A DNA stretch of 31,051 nucleotides from a virus. The first letter of the stretch is position 1; each line of letters begins with the position of its first letter. Below are positions 25,699 through 31,051 of the stretch, piece after piece. The position numbers and the translations under genes were made by a program. Below the pieces are notes generated by a model. The model ran no database searches. It had not been told where the DNA came from and saw only the letters and a list, made by a program, of their open reading frames with translations. The stretch covers positions 1-31,051 of the IMG/VR virus record IMGVR_UViG_3300000553_000205. One strand, given 5' to 3'.

Positions 25699-26721
25699 AT
25701 GAACTTTCAAACATTCAATGACTTTTTACCCACTGAAATCTTGACTCAAATTTTACAAGAAATAAATCAACGCGGTTGGAACTACGGATGGAGGAGTCGA
25801 GCAGCTCGAAACTCCAATATTCCGTTCAGCCACTGGAATGTGGATTTTGCTGGCACTGGCGCAGAAAACGGAATTGATGTCAGCACCAAACTGCCCAAGG
25901 CGTTGGCAGCAGCTTGGCAACATATACAAACAAACCACTGCCCAACAGCAAGATTGGTAAGATGTTACGCCAATGGACACACATACGGCGTTGAAGGTTA
26001 TCCGCATACTGACTCAATTCGTGCAGGAGACAAAACTCTACTGGTGTATTTGAATCAAACTTGGAAAAGGGACTGGGGCGGCGAAACTGTATTTTACAAT
26101 GACGACGAAGTGTTACATGCAGAATTACCAAAATACAACAAGGCCATACTGTTTGATGGAAATATCACACATGTGGCCAAAGGTGTAGCAAGAGTATGTC
26201 CCAGTTTGCGTATCACATTGATGTTTAAAATATTAGAATCTGTTGATCCTGTACGAGATCAGTTACAGGAGTTTTTGTCTACAGTGCAAGCTGACGAAGC
26301 TGGACATTCCGCCAATACACTAACAGGGCACTTGCTACGAACTTATGATTTGCTAAAGCAAGCTGGACAAACACAAGAGGTCTGCAATGCTGGCGCCGTA
26401 CACAGTATCTTTGGTACCAATATTTTTGCTTGGCACGATCGACTCAACTACAATGACAGGCCCAAGATTGAAGCAGTAGCTGGGTTTGCTGCAACTCGAC
26501 TTGCAGAAATATTCAGTAAATTGCCGCGCCCGGGTGTGCTGGAAATGAATCTTGGCACATTTACTGGCAGTTTACTGGCTCTTGATGGTACCACTATGTC
26601 CATCAGCGCAGAAGATTTTGCTGCGCTGTGTGCAATTGAAGCAGCAAACTTACAAGATCAATCGGGACTAGACCCCTATCCCGGGCTCAAACAGCTTTGG
26701 GCGGAATTAAATAACAAATAA
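25699..26721 (+). CDS. 2OG-Fe(II) oxygenase (prolyl hydroxylase-like) fused to a DUF6817/HD-like domain
   Basis: Residues about 1-185 form a prolyl-4-hydroxylase-like dioxygenase. The Fe(II) ligands are His103 and Asp105 (GYPHTDS) and His158 (GNITHVAKG), and Arg171 (SLRITL) is placed to bind 2-oxoglutarate. Such enzymes hydroxylate protein side chains or small molecules. Residues about 198-335 form a second domain with His203, His211 and His235 in HSANTLTGHLLRTYDLL and AGAVHSIFGTNIF. This resembles the DUF6817 family of HD-like putative metal hydrolases. The gene lies between two glycine-rich adhesin genes, 16 bases after one and 11 bases before the other. I infer that a virion protein may be the substrate, but the sequence does not show it. 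The oxygenase call is firm; the name of the second domain is from memory of its motif. Confidence 0.88.
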   Translation: MNFQTFNDFLPTEILTQILQEINQRGWNYGWRSRAARNSNIPFSHWNVDFAGTGAENGIDVSTKLPKALAAAWQHIQTNHCPTARLVRCYANGHTYGVEGYPHTDSIRAGDKTLLVYLNQTWKRDWGGETVFYNDDEVLHAELPKYNKAILFDGNITHVAKGVARVCPSLRITLMFKILESVDPVRDQLQEFLSTVQADEAGHSANTLTGHLLRTYDLLKQAGQTQEVCNAGAVHSIFGTNIFAWHDRLNYNDRPKIEAVAGFAATRLAEIFSKLPRPGVLEMNLGTFTGSLLALDGTTMSISAEDFAALCAIEAANLQDQSGLDPYPGLKQLWAELNNK

Positions 26722-26725
26722 GGAG
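26720..26725 (+). promoter_or_regulatory. Strong ribosome binding site for the 85-residue Gly-rich gene
   Basis: AAGGAG overlaps the stop codon of the oxygenase gene and lies 7 bases before the ATG at 26733. It is the best Shine-Dalgarno I saw in the fibre region, where most genes have weak ones. It shows that the short glycine-rich frame is translated as its own product. Confidence 0.75.
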
Positions 26726-26732
26726 AAACATC

Positions 26733-26990
26733 ATGGCAGGAGGAGCAGGTGGCGCAGGCGGAAGCCCGGGCGGTGTAGCAGGAGCATCGGGTGTAACACA
26801 GCCATATGGCAGCTACGACACTGTATATGGCGGTGCAGGTGGCGACAACGGGGCCACTATCAATGACGGGCCAGTGGTATTTGGTCCTTTTGGACAGGGC
26901 GGAGCCGGTGCCGATGTTTTTTCATCCTCGGGCAGCACAGGGAATCCTGGCGCAGTAGTCATAATCTGGGGCAAGGGCCTGAACGGCTAA
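26733..26990 (+). CDS. Short glycine-rich protein, looks like a detached adhesin C-terminus
   Basis: The 85-residue product is about one third glycine (GGAGGAGGSPGGVAGASG; YGGAGGDNG; GPFGQGGAGADVF) and ends GNPGAVVIIWGKGLNG. The closing G-A-V-x-I-I-W-G strand is how glycine-rich phage tail-tip domains usually end. The upstream 573-residue adhesin lacks this ending. The protein could assemble in trans with that adhesin, be a small tip adhesin in its own right (compare polyglycine-sandwich adhesins such as phage S16 gp38, by analogy only), or be a remnant of a disrupted gene. A strong AAGGAG site argues for expression. Confidence 0.75.
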   Translation: MAGGAGGAGGSPGGVAGASGVTQPYGSYDTVYGGAGGDNGATINDGPVVFGPFGQGGAGADVFSSSGSTGNPGAVVIIWGKGLNG

Positions 26991-26994
26991 TCAG

Positions 26995-27002
26995 CATAAA
27001 TA
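26995..27002 (+). promoter_or_regulatory. Late-promoter-like motif CATAAATA
   Basis: CATAAATA lies in the 31-base gap after the short glycine-rich gene, 19 bases before the ATG at 27022. It is followed by AAAGAGA (27007-27013), a plausible ribosome binding site. The position matches the other late-promoter-like motifs here. Confidence 0.5.
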
Positions 27003-27021
27003 AGCTAAAGAGACAAAAACA

Positions 27022-28281
27022 ATGACTTACAGTATTACGTTGACAAATGGAACTCCCTTAACCAATTTGCAGGACGGGGCCGAAGATTCAACCACCACTA
27101 GTTTAAATCTTGTTGGTAGAAATTATCCCGGATACGGACTGTTCCTTAACGAAAATTTTGTCAAACTGCTAGAAAATTTCAGTAATACGACACAACCGTC
27201 AAATCCCTTGCAGGGCCAGCTGTGGTGGGATAGTCAGAATAAAGAATTAAAAGTATGGAACTTGCCCACTGGCGGTGCAGCAGGCAATTGGAAAGTAATC
27301 AGTAGCAGTCAAACGGGCTCGGTTGCACCAGCAAACCCAGTTGTGGGAGATTTTTGGTGGAACACCAATACCAGCACACTCAGTGTCTACAGCGGATCGC
27401 AATGGATCTCTATTGGCCCTAGTAATGCTCCGGGAACAGTGCCATCTATTGCAGCCAACGTCACATATGATAATTTGTCAGCACCACATTATGTGGGCAA
27501 CGTCACGGTCAATAACAAATTTGCTGGAGTTTTTAGTACTGATTCTACAGCATTTACGCCCGGTACCCCGTCGTTAACTGGCGGATTAACCACTGTCACT
27601 CCCGGTTTAAACTTGGTGGGCGGAGTTACTGCTGCCAACGTATCAACTCCGGGCGCTGTCACAGCCAATTCAGTTACAGCCAACACTCTCTCTGCTGGTA
27701 CTTTGACCATATCCAATTCGTTGAGTGTGACTGGTAATGTCAACTTTACCGGTAATATCTCCTTCCCATCAAATCCCTCTACATTCAGCAACATCAGTTC
27801 AAGTATCACACCCAGTGCCAATTTGAGCTACAATTTGGGCAGCGTGACCAATTGGTGGAACAACATCTACGGTACTTCAATTCATGCACAATATGCTGAC
27901 TTGGCCGAAAGATTTGAAGCAGATGCAGTGTATGACCCCGGTACAGTGGTTGAACTGGGCGGCGCAGCAGAAATTACCGCAGCGGTTAGCGATTTAAGCG
28001 AAGATGTGTTTGGAGTCATAAGTACTAGAGCAGCCTTTGTTATGAATAGTCGAGTAGGAGACGATCTTACTCATCCCCCAATTGCAGTGCAAGGACGTGT
28101 GCCAGTTAAAGTGATTGGCGTAGTTCGCAAAGGTGATCGTCTGGTCAGTGCCGGCAACGGCGTTGCTCGTGCAGGACTAAGAAGTGAAATCACAACTTGG
28201 AACGTCATAGGACGTAGTTTAGAAAATAAAGACACACTCGGTGAAGGCACAGTTGAAGCCGTAGTGAAATTGAATTCGTAA
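27022..28281 (+). CDS. Mosaic tail fibre-like protein with both shared modules
   Basis: The 419-residue product combines modules of two upstream genes. Residues about 10-75 (VGRNYPGYGLFLNENFVKLL, then PLQGQLWWD) match the N-terminus of the 22782-23957 product. Residues about 270-419 (NWWNNIYGTSIHAQYADLAE, PGTVVELGG, AVQGRVPVKVIG) match the C-terminus of the 21113-22099 product. Between them are Trp-containing segments (FWWNTNTSTLSVYSGSQWIS) and a Thr/Val/Asn-rich shaft. The product ends in GEGTVEAVVKLNS. A late-promoter-like motif and AAAGAGA precede the ATG. It is likely a virion fibre with the shared attachment module at one end and the shared tip or maturation module at the other. Confidence 0.83.
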   Translation: MTYSITLTNGTPLTNLQDGAEDSTTTSLNLVGRNYPGYGLFLNENFVKLLENFSNTTQPSNPLQGQLWWDSQNKELKVWNLPTGGAAGNWKVISSSQTGSVAPANPVVGDFWWNTNTSTLSVYSGSQWISIGPSNAPGTVPSIAANVTYDNLSAPHYVGNVTVNNKFAGVFSTDSTAFTPGTPSLTGGLTTVTPGLNLVGGVTAANVSTPGAVTANSVTANTLSAGTLTISNSLSVTGNVNFTGNISFPSNPSTFSNISSSITPSANLSYNLGSVTNWWNNIYGTSIHAQYADLAERFEADAVYDPGTVVELGGAAEITAAVSDLSEDVFGVISTRAAFVMNSRVGDDLTHPPIAVQGRVPVKVIGVVRKGDRLVSAGNGVARAGLRSEITTWNVIGRSLENKDTLGEGTVEAVVKLNS

Positions 28282-28291
28282 GGAATAAAAA

Positions 28292-29230
28292 ATGGCATAC
28301 AGTCAAGGCGGCTTAATTGCAGCAACAGATTACAACACATTTGTTGGCACAAGTCCCAGCAGCACACCAAACCAAATTAACACAGTTTGGGCAGTAGGTA
28401 GCGGATACGTAGGCTATGGCCAAACATCAATCACACAAGTAAGTAGTACAGGACTGGTCACCGCTACTCAGTGGGCCACAGCAGTTAACGCATTGAATAG
28501 TATTCGTACTCATCAAACTGGCACAGGTACAGGCATTGGCGCTCCAACTTCTGGTAGTTTGATTACCTATTTGAGTACTTTCAGCTCTAGCATTACTTCA
28601 GCGTATACCAATGCGGCCAGCTTCAACTCACAGGGTACAACAGTTACCGGATCAGTTTTTAACGCTTCAGTTACAGCAACCAACGGTACAGCATATCCCG
28701 AAACTACAATTTTAACTAGAACTATGACATTTGGTAGTGGAGACCAAGCACGTTATTTCTTTAATGCTGGCGGCCAATTGAATTTTGTTGTTACTGGCGT
28801 GACCAATAATGACAACACTCAGCGTAGCGCAGATGCTATAACTACCATGCTTACCAACTTTGGTGGCGTTAGCGCTTTCCGTGCAAACACAAACGGCGGA
28901 CGTACTGGTACAGGCGGTACTGTTACTACCAACAACACCGCCGTTGGCTATTATAACCTGTCTACTTCAGTGCAGAACACACAGTATATTGCATCAGCCA
29001 ACGTAACATACAATGCTGACTTTACTAGATTCTATGTAAGTTCAAACGGAACAAACTTAGCAGGTCACAATGATGCTGGCAGTGCAGTTATATTCCAACT
29101 CAACTATGCATCAACACACGCTGGTAGCTTTAACGATACATTAAACGTTACAGTAGGACATCGGGTTGACGTTATCTACCCAGAAACAACCAACCTTGCC
29201 AACACCTGGGGCGCAGTAGTTATATCCTAA
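28292..29230 (+). CDS. Phage tail/virion structural protein
   Basis: The 312-residue product is rich in Thr, Ser, Asn and Ala. It starts MAYSQGGLIAATDYNTFVG and has a helical N-terminal part (ATQWATAVNALNSIRTHQ) followed by a beta-rich body. The segment FGSGDQARYFFNAGGQLNFV recurs in virion proteins of aquatic phages. No enzymatic motif, signal peptide or membrane segment is seen. TAAGGA at 28279-28284, overlapping the previous stop, supports the ATG at 28292. It is the last gene of the late fibre block; downstream lies a sigma-70-type promoter with a palindrome. Probably a tail or fibre component; its exact place is unknown. Confidence 0.8.
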   Translation: MAYSQGGLIAATDYNTFVGTSPSSTPNQINTVWAVGSGYVGYGQTSITQVSSTGLVTATQWATAVNALNSIRTHQTGTGTGIGAPTSGSLITYLSTFSSSITSAYTNAASFNSQGTTVTGSVFNASVTATNGTAYPETTILTRTMTFGSGDQARYFFNAGGQLNFVVTGVTNNDNTQRSADAITTMLTNFGGVSAFRANTNGGRTGTGGTVTTNNTAVGYYNLSTSVQNTQYIASANVTYNADFTRFYVSSNGTNLAGHNDAGSAVIFQLNYASTHAGSFNDTLNVTVGHRVDVIYPETTNLANTWGAVVIS

Positions 29231-29235
29231 ATCTC

Positions 29236-29264
29236 TTGACATCTACACAGTAGTCAGTTATACT
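29236..29264 (+). promoter_or_regulatory. Near-consensus sigma-70 promoter
   Basis: TTGACA (29236-29241), a 17-base spacer and TATACT (29259-29264) differ from the ideal bacterial housekeeping promoter by one base. The expected start of transcription is about 29270-29272, at or beside the ATG at 29271, so the mRNA would be leaderless or nearly so. It differs in kind from the NATAAATA motifs upstream and points to early or constitutive expression of the last operon by host polymerase. Confidence 0.7.
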
Positions 29265-29270
29265 GTGTAG
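29243..29270 (+). repeat. Perfect 10-base inverted repeat overlapping the promoter
   Basis: CTACACAGTA (29243-29252) and TACTGTGTAG (29261-29270) are exact reverse complements separated by 8 bases. The right arm contains most of the -10 box and ends just before the ATG. This suits a dimeric repressor operator. As RNA it would be a hairpin at the end of the late transcript, but there is no U-run after it, so a standard Rho-independent terminator is unlikely. Confidence 0.75.
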
Positions 29271-29582
29271 ATGAGTACTGAACAACTACTTTCCCAAATA
29301 CGTCAAGCCACAAGCTATCAGCAGAACAAACAGATTCTGCGAGAAAAAATCCAAACCGATTTACATTTTGCCTATAATGGTGGCTTGTTCAAAGTCACAC
29401 CCGAACTGTTGGCATTCGTTGCCACTTGGCCTATAGATGAGCTGTACTTGGAAGATACTTACCAAAATCCCATTGAGATTGATCGTACAGTGTTTTTGGT
29501 ACAAGCACAGCAACACTATCAAAAAGTAATGAACCGTTGGCATCAAGCACATGACGAACTCAAACGTATCCGTAAAGTCTAA
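29271..29582 (+). CDS. Small protein of unknown function (103 aa)
   Basis: I do not recognise a family. The product is mixed helical: an N-terminal helix (MSTEQLLSQIRQATSYQQNK), a middle with the order FAYNGGLFKVTPELLAF / WPIDELYLEDTYQNPIEI, and a long charged C-terminal helix (AQQHYQKVMNRWHQAHDELK). There is no signal peptide or membrane segment. A stop codon lies directly before the ATG in frame, so no upstream start is possible, and no Shine-Dalgarno is present, in keeping with a leaderless message. Its last 32 bases overlap the next gene, so the two are probably coupled. Confidence 0.78.
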   Translation: MSTEQLLSQIRQATSYQQNKQILREKIQTDLHFAYNGGLFKVTPELLAFVATWPIDELYLEDTYQNPIEIDRTVFLVQAQQHYQKVMNRWHQAHDELKRIRKV

Positions 29583-30360
29583 AGGTGTTGTGGTGTTTGC
29601 GTTCAACACGCAAGTTGACTATGTGGCCATTGCTGACCAAACCTGTAGACTGATTGAAAAGAACTTGGGTCTGCCCATTACATTGATAACCGATCATGAT
29701 GCCGACCCCAAATTCAATTACGACAAGGTGTTGCGAGTTGACCCACAGGGACATACATTTCGTACAGAAGATGTAAATCTACAGTGGCGTAACTTTGGTC
29801 GGTATCTTGCCTACAATCTCAGTCCCTATGATGAAACCATCGTGCTGGACACAGACTATTTGGTATTGGATGATAGCTTGCTCAAACTGTTTGAAACAGA
29901 TTGGGACTATAAACTCATGCACCATAACAGTGATGAGAATGGGCCTAGTTATGAACTAATGGGTAATACCAGTTTGCCATTTGTTTGGGCCACAGTGGTG
30001 CTATTTAGAAAAAGCCCACAAGCTGAAATGTTGTTTGAACTGGTGGGCAAGATACAGCGCAACTACAACTATTACCGCCTGCTGTACAACATTAGAGAAG
30101 GTAACTATCGCAATGACTATGCCTTTGCCATTGCCAACACTATCATGAGCGGATACCATGTCAACGAACAGCAGGGCATACCTTGGCGTATGTTTACAGT
30201 GTCTGGACCAATTGAACGTATAGCGGCCACTGGGACACAGATTCATGTACACCTAGCCGACAAGGCCTTGGTACTGCCCCATCAAAATATACATGTCATG
30301 GACAAAGCATACTTACAAACTGACAACTTTAAGGACTTGGTAAATGAGCTCACAATTTAA
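29551..30360 (+). CDS. GT-A-like glycosyltransferase (probable)
   Basis: The 269-residue product opens with a Rossmann-like strand (GVVVFAFNTQVDYVAIADQT) and a second strand LPITLITDHDAD. At residues 100-102 it has a D-T-D motif in DETIVLDTDYLVLDD, the expected metal/nucleotide-sugar site of GT-A enzymes. Later segments are LPFVWATVVLFRKSPQAEML and an RNDYAFAIANTIMSG segment, as in GT8-like acceptor regions. The ATG at 29551 lies inside the previous gene (32-base overlap). GTG codons at 29590 and 29593 after AAAGGT are alternative starts but would cut into the first strand. Possible roles are glycosylation of phage DNA, virion protein or host surface glycan; the sequence does not say which. 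Confidence 0.72.
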   Translation: MTNSNVSVKSKGVVVFAFNTQVDYVAIADQTCRLIEKNLGLPITLITDHDADPKFNYDKVLRVDPQGHTFRTEDVNLQWRNFGRYLAYNLSPYDETIVLDTDYLVLDDSLLKLFETDWDYKLMHHNSDENGPSYELMGNTSLPFVWATVVLFRKSPQAEMLFELVGKIQRNYNYYRLLYNIREGNYRNDYAFAIANTIMSGYHVNEQQGIPWRMFTVSGPIERIAATGTQIHVHLADKALVLPHQNIHVMDKAYLQTDNFKDLVNELTI

Positions 30361-31051
30361 AGAACAACAGGGCTTTGTGACTTTTGCAGTTAACAGTTTA
30401 GAAACTAACTATCTTGAACTAGCATATCTACAGTGCCTAAACGTAAAAGCAACACAAGAGCAAAATAGCTATGCTGTGATTGTGGACGAAGCAACTAACA
30501 AGTTAGTTACAGCGCAACACCGTAGAGTGTTTGACTATGTGATTGTTATGGGTGACATAAGCCATATTTTTGGCATACCCTTTGGTTACGAGGCCATGGT
30601 CAATCACTACACTCCATTCAAAGAAACCATCAAACTGGAAAGTGATCTATTGTTTACACAGAGCATTGACCACTGGTGGACTGCTTTTAGACTCAAGAAC
30701 GTTTGTCTTAGTACTGGTGCAAAAAATTTTACAGGTGTTAGAAGCACAGTTCGCAAATACCGAGAAGCATTGGATGCTAACAGTTTGCCCGACGTCTATA
30801 ACGGGCTTATGTATTTTAGATACAGTAGAGAAAGTACTGACTTCTTTTCAGTAGCAAACAGCGTATTTCACAACTGGGTTATGATATCGCAAGAGCTACG
30901 ACAGTTTGACACTATCGTACCCAGCACAGATGTAGTCTATTCTATCACCGCAGAAATCATGGGTAGAGAAACAGTCACAATGCCCAGTATGGACTTTATC
31001 AACTTTGTACACATGAAGTCGGGCTTTAACGGCTGGAGCGACGCCCGCAGT
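30344..31051 (+). CDS. Second glycosyltransferase-like protein (3' partial)
   Basis: The ATG at 30344 overlaps the previous gene by 17 bases, and the frame stays open for 236 codons to the right edge, so the C-terminus is missing. It begins MSSQFKEQQGFVTFAVNS and has YVIVMGD, then E-S-D at residues 99-101 in ETIKLESDLLFTQSIDHWW. This is the same place and context as D-T-D in the preceding protein. NGLMYFRYSRESTDFF corresponds to the acceptor-side segment of GT8-like folds. The two proteins appear to be distant paralogues. Glu in place of the first Asp of the DxD motif may still bind metal, or may mark a change of function. Confidence 0.75.
   Translation, partial: MSSQFKEQQGFVTFAVNSLETNYLELAYLQCLNVKATQEQNSYAVIVDEATNKLVTAQHRRVFDYVIVMGDISHIFGIPFGYEAMVNHYTPFKETIKLESDLLFTQSIDHWWTAFRLKNVCLSTGAKNFTGVRSTVRKYREALDANSLPDVYNGLMYFRYSRESTDFFSVANSVFHNWVMISQELRQFDTIVPSTDVVYSITAEIMGRETVTMPSMDFINFVHMKSGFNGWSDARS

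Noticed and set aside
25680-26733. Simple frameshift or sequencing error joining the 573-residue and 85-residue glycine-rich products
   Set aside because: A complete 340-codon enzyme gene with intact active-site residues separates them, and the short frame has its own strong ribosome binding site.
29243-29270. Rho-independent terminator for the fibre block
   Set aside because: The inverted repeat is perfect, but the stem is not GC-rich and no run of T follows on either strand. An operator or RNA-processing role fits better.
1-31051. tRNA genes, insertion sequences or integration genes
   Set aside because: No cloverleaf-like sequence, transposase or integrase motif, or terminal inverted repeats were recognised, and the gaps between genes are too short to hold them.

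Overview
The window is part of the late structural region of a contractile-tailed (T4-like myovirus) phage genome, probably from an aquatic host. Every gene I can support lies on the + strand. The genes are tightly packed with gaps of 0 to about 50 bases, and no gene-free stretch exceeds 300 bases. Three neighbouring products place it with T4-like phages: a gp5-type spike/hub protein (OB fold plus triple beta-helix), a gp25/GPW-type wedge protein and a gp6-type baseplate wedge protein. The fibre genes resemble those of marine cyanophages and related aquatic myoviruses. There is no direct host marker, so the host is left open. I saw no tRNA, rRNA, CRISPR array or insertion sequence.

Layout. 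Positions 2-5228 hold the hub: a hub-associated protein cut by the left edge, a 1081-residue spike carrying peptidoglycan-degrading domains after its beta-helix, and gp25. Positions 5281-21082 hold gp6 and then a single 12.4-kb gene for a 4142-residue protein at the gp7 position. That protein contains a degenerate cupredoxin-like domain, a carbohydrate-binding-like motif and a run of integrin-like FG-GAP repeats. Positions 21113-29230 are a fibre and adhesin region of mosaic genes: two share an N-terminal module and two share a C-terminal module. In its middle a 2OG-Fe(II) oxygenase fused to an HD-like (DUF6817-like) domain sits between two glycine-rich genes. Those two look like the body and the missing tail end of one adhesin domain. 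Positions 29271-31051 form a separate small operon of a ~100-residue unknown protein and two tandem GT-A-like glycosyltransferases, the second cut by the right edge.

Expression. Copies of the T4-type late promoter core NATAAATA recur in intergenic gaps (4830, 5252, 21082, 22101, 26995). The last operon instead starts from a near-consensus sigma-70 promoter (TTGACA, 17 bases, TATACT). A perfect 10-base inverted repeat overlaps that promoter and ends exactly at the ATG, so transcription would begin at or next to the start codon.

How the genes work together. The hub and wedge genes build the baseplate and puncture the cell wall. The fibre genes supply host recognition. The oxygenase/HD protein and the glycosyltransferases are candidates for modifying virion proteins or host surface glycans. 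This last point is inference from gene context.
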